DNA of 64,000 nt from Micromonospora sp. WMMA1947 (lineage in GTDB: Bacteria > Actinomycetota > Actinomycetes > Mycobacteriales > Micromonosporaceae), in the NCBI RefSeq assembly GCF_027497355.1, contig NZ_CP114909.1, forward strand, positions 3,100,001-3,164,000, given 5' to 3'. How positions within the stretch are numbered: position 1 is the stretch's first letter; the number at the start of each line of letters is the position of its first letter. The notes under the pieces are model-generated. The model made no database searches, had not been told where the DNA came from, and saw nothing but the letters and a program-made list of their open reading frames with translations. Made by a program: the position numbers and the translations under genes. This document shows, piece after piece, positions 14,823 to 23,465 of this stretch.

Positions 14823-16349
14823 GTGGCGGATTTCCTGCTGCCGGTCAACCCGCAGAGCACGGTTCCGCTCTACGAGCAGATCATCACCGGGCTCGAGGAC
14901 GCCATCCTCGCCGGGCAGTACGACGACGGCCCGCTGCCGAGCACGCGCCGCCTGGCCGAGGCGCTCGGCGTCTCCCGGAACACGGTGCTGACCGCGTACG
15001 ACCGGCTCATGGAGCAGGGGCTGATCGTGACCGTCCCGCGCCGCGGTCTCTACGTCTCCTCGGACGCGGTGGTGCGGATGCGGGCCGCGCGGCGGACCAC
15101 CCGTTCGCCGATGCAGCCGATCGACTGGGCGGCGCGGCTACCGGAACCGCCCCCGACTCCGGTGCACCGGGATCCGGCGTGGGCGCGGGCGCCGTTCCCC
15201 TTCGTGGTCGGCCAGCCCGACCCCACCATGTTTCCGATCGGCGCGTGGGAACGGGCGCAGCGTGAGGCGCTGCGGCAGGACGGGCTGACCCGGGTCATCG
15301 GGGACGCCGGCCAGGCCGACGACCCGGAGCTGGTGCGTCAGCTCTGCGAGCACGTGCTGCCCGCGCGCGGCATCTCCGCCCGTCCGGACCAGGTGATGAT
15401 CACGCTGGGCTCGACGCACGCGCTGCACCTGCTGGCGAGCGTCCTCGTCCGGCCGGGCAGCGTGGTGCTCGTCGAGGACCCGGGCTACCCGGACGCGCGG
15501 ACGATCATGCAGATGGCCGGTGCCGACGTGGTGCCCGGCGCGGTCGACGAGGACGGCCTGGTCGTCGAGGACCTGCCGGCGGACCTGCACGGCGCCCAGC
15601 TCGTCTACGTCACGCCGAGCCACCAGTACCCGACCGGCGCGACCATGTCGGCGTCCCGGCGTGAGGAGCTGCTGCGGCGGGCGGGAGCGGCGGACGCGGT
15701 CGTGATCGAGGACGACTACGACCCCGAGATGACGTTCCGCGGAATGCCCGCGGTGGCGGTGCGGGCCCTCGACGACGAGGACCGCGTGGTCTACCTCGGC
15801 AGCTTCAGCAAGCTGCTGGCACCGGGCCTGCGGCTCGGCTACGTGGTGGCGTCCCCGGCGCTCGTGGACGCCATGCGGGCCCGCTCCCGCTACGTGCTGC
15901 GTCACCCGCCCGGCCCGATGCAGCGCGCCCTCGCCCAGATGATCGCCAGCCGCGACCTGGCCCGTCACGTGCGTCGCGTCCGCGCCCACTACCAGGGGCT
16001 GTACGAGGAGATGGTGCGGGCGGTCGAGCGGCACGTGCGCTGGGGGCCGCAGCCGGTGCCGCGCGGCGGGCTGGCACGGTGGATCACCGGCCCGCCGGGG
16101 CTGGACGCCGGGGAACTCGCCCGCGAGCTGCGCCGGCAGGGCGTGCTGCTGGACCCGGGCGCGCCGTACTGGGCCACCCGGCCGGCGCCGCGTCACCACC
16201 TGCGCCTGGGGTACCAGGTGATGCCGCTGGACCGCATCGACGAGGGCGTGCGGCGGGTCGTGGAGGCCGTAGAAGTCCAGGTCCGGCCAGGGCTGGTACC
16301 CCCACCGACCCGGAAACTGGACGTTCCCCTCCGGGGTCGGAGTTCGTAA
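14823..16349 (+). CDS. MocR/GabR-type PLP-dependent transcriptional regulator
   Basis: 508 residues. A GntR winged helix (about 12-75; LPSTRRLAEALGVSRNTVLTAYDRL) is fused to a fold-type I aminotransferase domain. The PLP lysine is Lys330 in GSFSKLLAPGLRLGY, and IEDDYDPE (296-302) provides the cofactor aspartate. Family members (GabR, TauR, PdxR) sense amino compounds through PLP and switch nearby catabolic operons. The GTG start at 14823 follows GGGAGG and gives a normal N-terminus. It is divergent from the LeuB-like operon and is followed after 11 bases by the M20 hydrolase, so it probably controls both arms of the island. An amine-containing inducer is inferred. Confidence 0.9.
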   Translation: MADFLLPVNPQSTVPLYEQIITGLEDAILAGQYDDGPLPSTRRLAEALGVSRNTVLTAYDRLMEQGLIVTVPRRGLYVSSDAVVRMRAARRTTRSPMQPIDWAARLPEPPPTPVHRDPAWARAPFPFVVGQPDPTMFPIGAWERAQREALRQDGLTRVIGDAGQADDPELVRQLCEHVLPARGISARPDQVMITLGSTHALHLLASVLVRPGSVVLVEDPGYPDARTIMQMAGADVVPGAVDEDGLVVEDLPADLHGAQLVYVTPSHQYPTGATMSASRREELLRRAGAADAVVIEDDYDPEMTFRGMPAVAVRALDDEDRVVYLGSFSKLLAPGLRLGYVVASPALVDAMRARSRYVLRHPPGPMQRALAQMIASRDLARHVRRVRAHYQGLYEEMVRAVERHVRWGPQPVPRGGLARWITGPPGLDAGELARELRRQGVLLDPGAPYWATRPAPRHHLRLGYQVMPLDRIDEGVRRVVEAVEVQVRPGLVPPPTRKLDVPLRGRSS

Positions 16350-16360
16350 CCTCCGACGCC

Positions 16361-17605
16361 ATGACGTCGGACACCCACGCCTCCCTCCGCGCCGGCCATC
16401 TCGTGGACGAGCAAGCCGTCGTGACGCTGACCCAGGACCTGGTCCGCATCCCCTCGACCTGGGACGCGGGGCGCGGGCGCAGCGAGCAGCCCGCGGCGGA
16501 ACTCGTCGCGGAGGTCATGCGAGGTTTCGGATGGCGACCGGACGTCACCGAGGTCGTCCCCGGGCGTCCCAACGTCGTCGCGGTGGTCGACGGTGGCCTG
16601 CCCGGCCCGACGCTGATGTTCGAGGGGCACACCGACGTCGTCACCGAGGGCGCTCCCGAGGAGTGGACTGTCGACCCGTTCGGCGGCGACATCGTCGACG
16701 GGCGGCTGTACGGTCGCGGCTCCGCCGACATGAAGGCCGGTGTCGCCGCGATGATCCACGCGACCCGGGCCGTCGAGCTGGCCGGGCCGTTCCCGGGCCG
16801 GATCGTGGTGGCGGCCCTGGTGGACGAGGAGGGCCAGATGCTCGGGGCGAAGCACTTCACCACGACGCCGCTGGCCGGTGAGGTGGACGCCGCGATCATC
16901 TGCGAGCCGGAGGCGGAGGAGATCTGCGCGGTCGCCAAGGGCGCCGTCCGGCTGCTGGTCACCTGCACCGGCAAGATGGCGCACGGCGCGATGCCGCAGC
17001 ACGGCCGCAACCCCGTCCCCGCGGTGGCCGAGCTGGTCGCCGCGCTCGGCCGGTACCAGAAGGAGCTGCAGGCCGACCCGGGTGAGCACGAGCACCTCGG
17101 CCTGACGTTCCTGACCCCCACGGTCCTGGACGCCGGCTCCGCCGACCAGCTCAACGTCATCCCCGGCCGCGCCGTGCTCGGCGTGGACTGCCGGACCGTA
17201 CCCGGTGTCGACCACGCCGCGCTCGCCGCGCGCGTCCGCTCCGACGCCGACGCCATCGGCGCCCGGCACGGCGTCACCTTCGCCGTCGAGGTCGTCGACG
17301 ACCGGCCGTGCGCGGTCACCCCGGAGGACCACCCGATCTCGCTCGCCGTGGCCGACGCGCACCGCGCCGTCACCGGCGCCGAGCCGGTCTTCGGTGGTGT
17401 GCCCGGCGCGACCGACGGCACGATCCTGTGGCGCGACAGCGGCATCCCGAACGTCGTGTACGGCCCGGGCCCGAAGTGGATCGCCCACCAGCCCGACGAG
17501 TACGTCGAGGTCGACGACATCGTCCGCAAGACGAAGGTCTACGCCGAGGCGGCGCTGGCCTTCCTCAACGGGGCCACCGGCGCCCGGTCGGGTGCGGCGT
17601 CGTGA
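16361..17605 (+). CDS. M20-family metallo-amidohydrolase (ArgE/DapE/CPG2 type)
   Basis: 414 residues. The two-zinc M20 fold is clear: MFEGHTDVV supplies His90 and the bridging-site Asp92, GRGSADMKAG Asp123, VDEEGQ Glu156/157, CEPEAEE another acidic ligand and IAHQPDEY the final His. A lid/dimerisation domain lies in between (MAHGAMPQHGRNPVPA). It should hydrolyse an N-acyl or peptide-like amide bond. No signal peptide, so it acts on imported substrate. ATG 16361 is used. Its stop overlaps the next GTG by four bases, showing tight co-translation with the aldehyde dehydrogenase. Exact substrate unknown. Confidence 0.88.
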   Translation: MTSDTHASLRAGHLVDEQAVVTLTQDLVRIPSTWDAGRGRSEQPAAELVAEVMRGFGWRPDVTEVVPGRPNVVAVVDGGLPGPTLMFEGHTDVVTEGAPEEWTVDPFGGDIVDGRLYGRGSADMKAGVAAMIHATRAVELAGPFPGRIVVAALVDEEGQMLGAKHFTTTPLAGEVDAAIICEPEAEEICAVAKGAVRLLVTCTGKMAHGAMPQHGRNPVPAVAELVAALGRYQKELQADPGEHEHLGLTFLTPTVLDAGSADQLNVIPGRAVLGVDCRTVPGVDHAALAARVRSDADAIGARHGVTFAVEVVDDRPCAVTPEDHPISLAVADAHRAVTGAEPVFGGVPGATDGTILWRDSGIPNVVYGPGPKWIAHQPDEYVEVDDIVRKTKVYAEAALAFLNGATGARSGAAS

Positions 17606-19044
17606 CCGCGCAGGAGCTGCTGAACGCGCTGCCCGCCGGCCTGCCGATCGGCGCGGGCTGGACCACCACCGCGCAGACCGCGCCGGTCCGGTTCCCGTAC
17701 GACGGCAGCATCGTGACCCAGGCGCCGTGGGGCGACATCGCCGACGGGGAGGCGGCTGTCGAAGCCGCGCGGGAGGTCGCCGCGGAGATGGCCGGCCTGC
17801 CCGGTCACCGGCGGCGCGCGATCCTGACGACAGTCGCCGCCGAGGTGCGCGCCCGCGCCGACGACCTCGCCGAGCTGCTGGTCCTGGAGACCGGCAAGCC
17901 GCTCGTCGACTGCCGGGTCGAGGTCGCCCGCACGCTTGTCACGCTGGAGACCGCCGCCGAGGAGGTCGGGCACCTGACCGGCGAGACGGTGGCACTGGAC
18001 ATGCAGCCGGCCGGCGAGGGCATGCTCGGCTTCTGGGTGCGCCGCCCGGTCGGTGTCGTCGTCGGCATCACCGGGTTCAACTACCCCCTGCTCCTGGCCG
18101 CCCACAAGGTCGCGCCGTCGGTCGCGGCGGGCTGCCCGGTGATCGTCAAGCCGGCGCCGAACACGCCGCTGGCCACGCTGGTGCTGGTCGACCTGTTCCG
18201 CCGGGCGGGCTGCCCGGCCGCCGGGGTCCAGCTCGTCACCGGTGGCGTCGAGGTCGGCAAGCTCCTGACCACGCATCCCGGCGTCGCCGCCGTGTCGTTC
18301 ACCGGGTCCGCGCAGGTCGGCCACCAGATCGCCCGCGCCGCGGCCCCGCGCAAGGTGCTGCTCGAACTCGGGTCCAACGCGGCGCTCGTCGTCGGCCGCG
18401 ACGCCGACCTGGACCGGGCCGCGGAAGCGGTCGTACGCGGGGGGTTCTACGCCTCCGGTCAGGCGTGCATCAGCGTGCAGCGGGTGATCGTCGAGGAGCC
18501 GGTCCGCGAGGCGCTGCTGGAACGCCTCCGGCCGCTGCTGGCTACGGTCACCACCGGCGACCCCCGGTCCGCCGGCACCCGGGTGTCCGCACTGGTGGAC
18601 GAGGCGTCCACCGAGCGGGTCCACTCGTGGGTGGATCGCGCGGTCGCCGCCGGTGCGCGCTGCCTGGCCGGCGGTACGGCGCAGGGCCGGGTGCTGCAGC
18701 CGACGGTGCTCGTCGACGTCCCCGAGGACGCCGAGTGCTGGGCGGAGGAGATCTTCGGCCCGGTGGTCTGCGTCCGGTCGGTGCCGGACATGGACGCGGC
18801 GGTCGAGCTGGTCAACAGGTCGCGCTACGGGCTCCAGGCCGCCGTCTTCACCCGTGATCTGGCGGTGGCCCTGGACGTCGTGCGCCGTCTCGACGTCGGC
18901 GGGGTGCTCGTCAACGAGGTGCCCGGCTTCCGCGCCGACAACATGCCGTACGGCGGCGTCAAGGACTCCGGCATCGGCCGGGAGGGACCGCGCTTCGCCA
19001 TGGAGGAGCTGACCGTGACCAAGATGGTGATGATCAGGCCATGA
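17602..19044 (+). CDS. NAD(P)-dependent aldehyde dehydrogenase
   Basis: 480 residues, the usual length. GITGFNYPLLL carries the catalytic Asn160, LELGSN the general base Glu255 and GGFYASGQAC the nucleophile Cys289. The usual ELGGK is changed to ELGSN, which is also seen in glyceraldehyde-, lactaldehyde- and sulfolactaldehyde-type enzymes, but the substrate cannot be fixed from this. The GTG start overlaps the stop of the M20 gene. The position between an amidohydrolase and a transporter fits oxidation of an aldehyde formed in the island's pathway, perhaps by the SDR at 22702. Confidence 0.88.
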   Translation: MTAQELLNALPAGLPIGAGWTTTAQTAPVRFPYDGSIVTQAPWGDIADGEAAVEAAREVAAEMAGLPGHRRRAILTTVAAEVRARADDLAELLVLETGKPLVDCRVEVARTLVTLETAAEEVGHLTGETVALDMQPAGEGMLGFWVRRPVGVVVGITGFNYPLLLAAHKVAPSVAAGCPVIVKPAPNTPLATLVLVDLFRRAGCPAAGVQLVTGGVEVGKLLTTHPGVAAVSFTGSAQVGHQIARAAAPRKVLLELGSNAALVVGRDADLDRAAEAVVRGGFYASGQACISVQRVIVEEPVREALLERLRPLLATVTTGDPRSAGTRVSALVDEASTERVHSWVDRAVAAGARCLAGGTAQGRVLQPTVLVDVPEDAECWAEEIFGPVVCVRSVPDMDAAVELVNRSRYGLQAAVFTRDLAVALDVVRRLDVGGVLVNEVPGFRADNMPYGGVKDSGIGREGPRFAMEELTVTKMVMIRP

Positions 19045-19066
19045 TTCGGAGTGGGAGCACACACGC

Positions 19067-20011
19067 ATGGTGATCTACTTCGTCCGGCGGCTGGCCATCC
19101 TCGCGGTATCCCTGTTCGCCGCGTCGATCCTCGTCTTCACGATGCTGTCGCTGCTGCCGGGCGACCAGGCGCAGGCGATGCTGGGTGTGAACGCCACCCC
19201 CGAGGCGCTGGAGGCGCTGCGGGAACAGTTCGGGACGAACCGCCCGTTCACCGAGCGGTACCTCGACTGGGCCGGCGGCCTGATCCGCGGTGACTTCGGC
19301 ATCTCGCCGCTCAGCGGGGTGTCGGTCGGCTCGGAGATCGCCGACAAGCTCGGCGTGACGGTGCCGCTGATCCTGGCCGGGATGACGCTCGCGCTGCTCA
19401 TCGCCGTGCCGCTGGGCATCCTCGCCGCCGTGAAGAGCCGGACCGCGATCGGGACGGCGCTGTCGGCGCTGAGCCAGGTCGGCATCGCCGTGCCGTCGTT
19501 CTGGCTCGGCATCCTGCTCATCACCGTGTTCGCGGTGAAGCTGCAGTGGCTGCCCGCCGGCGGGTTCACCGGATGGGACGACGTCGGCGGCGCCGTGCAG
19601 GCCCTGCTGATGCCGGCGCTGGTCCTCGGCGTGGCCCAGGGCGCGATCCTGATGCGCTACGTCCGGTCCGCGGTGGTCGAGGTCATGCAGGAGGACTTCA
19701 TCCAGACCGCGCGGGCCAAGGGGCTCAGCCGCTCGCAGGCGCTGACCCGGCACGCGCTGCGCAACGCGGCCATCCCGGTCATCACCGTCCTCGGTCTGCA
19801 ACTCGCGACGCTGCTCATCGGCACCGTCGTGATCGAGAACGTCTTCGGCCTGCCCGGTCTCGGCCGGATGCTGCTGCAGGACGTCGGCAACCGCGACCTG
19901 CTGAAGGTGCAGGGCACCGTGATGGTGCTGACCGCCGCGGTGCTTCTGATCAACTTCGTCGTCGACGTGGTGTACCACGCGGTCGACCCCAGGCTGAGGA
20001 GCAAGGCATGA
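19067..20011 (+). CDS. ABC transporter permease, DppB/OppB type
   Basis: 314 residues with six predicted membrane helices; the first (LAILAVSLFAASILVFTML) is at the N-terminus. The EAA loop that contacts the ATPase reads DFIQTARAKGLSRSQALTRHALRNA near the middle of the C-terminal half. It forms the membrane channel with the DppC-type permease. Start ATG 19067 is preceded by GGGAG nine bases away. It overlaps the next gene by ATGA. Confidence 0.93.
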   Translation: MVIYFVRRLAILAVSLFAASILVFTMLSLLPGDQAQAMLGVNATPEALEALREQFGTNRPFTERYLDWAGGLIRGDFGISPLSGVSVGSEIADKLGVTVPLILAGMTLALLIAVPLGILAAVKSRTAIGTALSALSQVGIAVPSFWLGILLITVFAVKLQWLPAGGFTGWDDVGGAVQALLMPALVLGVAQGAILMRYVRSAVVEVMQEDFIQTARAKGLSRSQALTRHALRNAAIPVITVLGLQLATLLIGTVVIENVFGLPGLGRMLLQDVGNRDLLKVQGTVMVLTAAVLLINFVVDVVYHAVDPRLRSKA

Positions 20012-20892
20012 CATCAGTCGCCGACGCCCCACCGGACGCCACCGCCGACGTCGTCGCGGCCGGCCCGGTCAAGCCGCGCCGCCGCTGGAACCTCACGCTG
20101 GTGATCGGCGCCGGCCTGGTGGGCCTGGTCGTCCTCACCGCGCTGGTGTCGTTCCTCTGGACGCCGTACGACCCCACCCGGGTCGACCCGTCGCAGACGC
20201 TGCTCTCCCCGGGCGGGGACCACTGGCTCGGCACCGACCACTTCGGCCGGGACATCGTCAGCCAGCTCCTCGTCGGCGCGCGGACCACCCTGTTCGTCGG
20301 TGTCGTCGCCGTCGCGATCGCCGCCGCTGTGGGCGTACCCCTGGGTCTGCTCGCCGCCACCGGGCACCGCTGGCTCAGCGAGCCGGTGATGCGGGCGCTG
20401 GACATCGTGTTCGCCTTCCCGGCCATCCTGCTGGCGATCATCCTGGCTGCCGGCTTCGGCGCCTCCACCCTCACCGGCATGATCGCCATCGGCGTCGCCA
20501 ACGTGCCGGTGTTCGGCCGCCTCACCCGGGCCGGCGCGATGCAGGTGCTGCAGAGCGACTTCGTGCTCGCCGCGCGCAGCTACGGCCGCCGGGGCGTGGT
20601 GCTCATGGTCCGGTACGTGCTGCCCAACATCGCCGCCCTGCTCATCGTGCAGGCGTCGGTGTCGTTCGCGCACGCGGTGCTCGCCGAGGCGGCGCTGTCC
20701 TACCTCGGGTACGGCACCCCGCCACCGACCCCCACCTGGGGCCGGATGCTCCAGGAGGCCCAGAACTACTTCGTCGTGCAGCCGATGCTCGCCGTCTGGC
20801 CCGGTCTGGCCATCGCCCTGTCGGTGCTCGGCTTCAACCTCATGGGCGACGGGCTGCGCGACGCCCTCGACCCGCGGCTGAGAGGACGGTGA
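20008..20892 (+). CDS. ABC transporter permease, DppC/OppC type
   Basis: 294 residues. A short cytosolic N-terminus is followed by a first helix (LTLVIGAGLVGLVVLTALVSF), the conserved HWLGTDHFGRDIVSQLLVGAR segment typical of DppC and the EAA loop DFVLAARSYGRRGVVLMVRYVLPN. It pairs with the DppB-type permease. It overlaps its neighbours at both ends (ATGA with dppB, GTGA with dppD), so the transporter subunits are translationally coupled. GAGGAG precedes the start. Confidence 0.93.
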   Translation: MTSVADAPPDATADVVAAGPVKPRRRWNLTLVIGAGLVGLVVLTALVSFLWTPYDPTRVDPSQTLLSPGGDHWLGTDHFGRDIVSQLLVGARTTLFVGVVAVAIAAAVGVPLGLLAATGHRWLSEPVMRALDIVFAFPAILLAIILAAGFGASTLTGMIAIGVANVPVFGRLTRAGAMQVLQSDFVLAARSYGRRGVVLMVRYVLPNIAALLIVQASVSFAHAVLAEAALSYLGYGTPPPTPTWGRMLQEAQNYFVVQPMLAVWPGLAIALSVLGFNLMGDGLRDALDPRLRGR

Positions 20893-21884
20893 GCGGCGTG
20901 AGCGGGCTCGTGGTGGAGGACCTCGTCGTCAAGGTCCACGACATCCAGGCCGTCAAGGGCGTCTCGTTCGAGATCGGGCGGGGCCGGCGGATGGGGCTGA
21001 TCGGCGAGTCCGGCTGCGGCAAGTCCCTGACCGCGCTCGCGCTGATGGGCCTGCTGCCCCACGGCGTGACGGCGTCGGGCCGGGTGTTGCTGAACGGCCG
21101 GAACCTGCTCGACCTGTCCGACAAGGAGATGTGCGCGGTCCGCGGCAACGACATCGCCATGGTGTTCCAGGAGCCGATGACGGCGCTCAACCCGCTGATG
21201 CGGGTCGGCAACCAGGTCGCCGAGTCACTGCGGCTGCACAAGGGGATGAGCCGCGCGGCGGCCTCCGCCCGGGCCACCGAACTGCTCGAACGGGTCCAGC
21301 TGCCCGAGCCCGACCGGACCGCGCGCAAGTACCCGCACCAGCTCTCCGGCGGTCAGCGGCAGCGCGTCGTACTGGCCATCGCGCTGGCGTGCGACCCGGC
21401 CGTGCTGGTCGCGGACGAGCCCACCACGGCGCTGGACGTCACGGTGCAGGCGGAGATGCTGCGGCTGATGGACACGCTGGTGCGCGAGGAGGGCGCGTCG
21501 CTGCTGCTCATCACGCACGACCTGCCGGTCGTCGCCAGCATCTGCGAGGAACTGCTCGTCATGTACGGCGGCTCGATCGTCGAGCACGGCGACGTGGCGA
21601 CGGTGTTCGACTCGCCCCGGCACCCGTACACGGCGGGCCTGCGGGCGTCCACGGTGCTGGAGAGCACCGACGGAAGCGGCCGGCTGTCGACGATCCCGGG
21701 CCGCGTCCCGTCGCTCGGGTCGTTCCCCACCGGCTGCGTGTACCGCAACCGCTGCCCGCGCGCCGACGACGTCTGCGCCACGGTGCCGCTGCTGACGGCG
21801 CCGCCCGGCAGCAACCAGCGGGCGGCCTGCCACCACCCCATCGAGAGCGACCAGCCCCTAGGAAGCGGGAAGGCCAGCGCATGA
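20889..21884 (+). CDS. ABC transporter ATP-binding protein, DppD/OppD type
   Basis: 331 residues. Walker A GESGCGKS, Q-loop, signature LSGGQRQR, Walker B VLVADEPTTALD and the C-terminal oligopeptide domain with the cysteine-containing segment CVYRNRCPRADDVC, typical of the iron-sulfur/oligo-HPY extension of DppD. It powers transport with the DppF-type ATPase. GTG 20889 overlaps the previous stop; GTG 20898 is an alternative with better spacing from AGAGGAC. Confidence 0.93.
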   Translation: MSGVSGLVVEDLVVKVHDIQAVKGVSFEIGRGRRMGLIGESGCGKSLTALALMGLLPHGVTASGRVLLNGRNLLDLSDKEMCAVRGNDIAMVFQEPMTALNPLMRVGNQVAESLRLHKGMSRAAASARATELLERVQLPEPDRTARKYPHQLSGGQRQRVVLAIALACDPAVLVADEPTTALDVTVQAEMLRLMDTLVREEGASLLLITHDLPVVASICEELLVMYGGSIVEHGDVATVFDSPRHPYTAGLRASTVLESTDGSGRLSTIPGRVPSLGSFPTGCVYRNRCPRADDVCATVPLLTAPPGSNQRAACHHPIESDQPLGSGKASA

Positions 21885-22705
21885 CCACCACCCCGTTGCT
21901 GGAAGCCGTCGACGTGGTGCGCGAGTACCGCGCCCCGCGGCGGTCGCTGCGTACGCCGGGCCAGCCGATCCGCGCGCTCGACGGCGTGAGCGTGCAGGTC
22001 CACGAGGGCGAGGCGTTCGGCATCGTGGGGGAGAGCGGCTCCGGCAAGTCCACGCTGTCGCGCATCCTCATGGCCCTCGACCGGCCGACGTCCGGCACCG
22101 CGTTCTACAACGGGCAGCGGATCAGCGGCGTACCGGAGCGGAAGCTCGCGTTCCTGCGCCGCGACGTGCAGATGGTGCTGCAGGACCCGATGTCGTCGCT
22201 GAACCCGCGGATGCGCGTCGCGGACATCATCGCGGAGCCGATGCGCGCGCTGCGCCTGCCCGGCGACCACCGGGCCCGCGTGGCCGAGCTGATGCACTCG
22301 GTGGGCCTGCCCGAGGAGGCGGTGACCCGCTACCCGCACCAGTTCTCCGGCGGCCAGCGGCAGCGCATCGCCATCGCCCGCGCCCTCGCGGCCGGGCCGA
22401 AGGTCATCGTCGGCGACGAGCCGGTCAGCGCGCTCGACGTCTCGGTCCGCGCGCAGATCCTCAACCTGCTCACCGACCTGGCCGAGCAGTTCAAGCTGAC
22501 CCTGATCCTGGTCTCCCACGACCTGTCCGTGGTCCGGTACCTCTGCGACCGGATCGCGGTGATGAACCAGGGCCGGATCGTCGAGACGGGTGACACCGAA
22601 TCGATCTACTCCGACCCCCGGCACCCCTACACCCAGAGGCTGCTGTCCGCGGTGCCCACCCTGAGCGGCGACCTCCTGGACCGATTCAACAGGAGCAGCA
22701 CATGA
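21881..22705 (+). CDS. ABC transporter ATP-binding protein, DppF/OppF type
   Basis: 274 residues. Walker A GESGSGKS, QDPMSSLNPRM (characteristic of the OppF/DppF branch), signature FSGGQRQRIAIARAL and Walker B VIVGDEPVSALDVS. The protein ends soon after the DPRHPYTQRLL motif. It is slightly shorter than typical DppF because the C-terminal oligo-HPY part is minimal. It overlaps dppD upstream and the SDR gene downstream by four bases each. Confidence 0.93.
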   Translation: MTTTPLLEAVDVVREYRAPRRSLRTPGQPIRALDGVSVQVHEGEAFGIVGESGSGKSTLSRILMALDRPTSGTAFYNGQRISGVPERKLAFLRRDVQMVLQDPMSSLNPRMRVADIIAEPMRALRLPGDHRARVAELMHSVGLPEEAVTRYPHQFSGGQRQRIAIARALAAGPKVIVGDEPVSALDVSVRAQILNLLTDLAEQFKLTLILVSHDLSVVRYLCDRIAVMNQGRIVETGDTESIYSDPRHPYTQRLLSAVPTLSGDLLDRFNRSST

Positions 22706-23457
22706 GGTTGGTTGACCGCGTCGCCGTCGTCACCGGAGGCGCCAGCGGCATCGGACTGGCCACCGTCGGCCGGCTCGTCGAGGAGGGCGCGCGCGTCGTC
22801 ATCGCCGACCTCGACGGCGACCGCGCCGCCAAGGCGGCCGCCGACTTCGGGTCCGCCGTCGTCGGCGTGGCCTGCGACGTCACCCGGGCCGCCGACTGCC
22901 GCGCCGCCGTCGAGACCGCCGTCGAGCGGTTCGGCCGGCTCGACCTCATGCACGCCAACGCCGGTACGCCGTTCACCGGCCCGCTGGACGAGGTGGACCA
23001 GGCGACGCTGGACCGCGTGGTCGACGTCAACCTCAAGGGCGCGTTCTGGACCGCGCAGGCCGCCGCGCCCGCGCTGATCGAGGCCGGTGGCGGCGCGATC
23101 GTGTTCACCGCGTCGCTGCAGGCGGTCATCGCCCGCCCCCGGTACGCGCCGTACACCGCCGCCAAGCACGGCGTCATCGGTCTGATGAAGGCGCTGGCGC
23201 TGGAACTCGCGCCGCACGGCGTCCGGGTCAACGCGATCGCCCCGGCGGCGACCGAGACGCCGATGCTCTCGGCGTTCCTCGGCGGGATGGGTGACGTGCC
23301 GGACAGCGCCCGGGAGAACTTCCGGGCGTCGATCCCGCTGGGACGCATGGCGACGCCGCGCGACTCCGCCGACGCGGTGGTGTTCCTCGCCAGCGACGAG
23401 GCGCGAATGGTGACGGGCCACACGCTCGTCCTCGACGGCGGCACGACGGCCGGCTGA
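22702..23457 (+). CDS. Short-chain dehydrogenase/reductase
   Basis: 251 residues, classical SDR. The cofactor motif is TGGASGIG (residues about 12-19), ADLDGD after the second strand points to NAD, HANAG is the NNAG equivalent, and the catalytic set is Ser of TASLQ with YTAAK. It ends GHTLVLDGG as usual. It probably oxidises an alcohol to a ketone or aldehyde. It is translationally coupled to the transporter ATPase and followed eight bases later by the sulfatase, so an alcohol released by desulfation is an attractive substrate (inference). Confidence 0.9.
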   Translation: MRLVDRVAVVTGGASGIGLATVGRLVEEGARVVIADLDGDRAAKAAADFGSAVVGVACDVTRAADCRAAVETAVERFGRLDLMHANAGTPFTGPLDEVDQATLDRVVDVNLKGAFWTAQAAAPALIEAGGGAIVFTASLQAVIARPRYAPYTAAKHGVIGLMKALALELAPHGVRVNAIAPAATETPMLSAFLGGMGDVPDSARENFRASIPLGRMATPRDSADAVVFLASDEARMVTGHTLVLDGGTTAG

Positions 23458-23465
23458 GGCGTCCC

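Noticed and set aside
17602..19044. Sulfoquinovose degradation, with this enzyme as sulfolactaldehyde dehydrogenase
   Set aside because: No sulfoquinovosidase, sulfosugar dehydrogenase, lactonase or aldolase is in the island; a type I sulfatase acts on sulfate esters, not on the C-S bond of sulfoquinovose.
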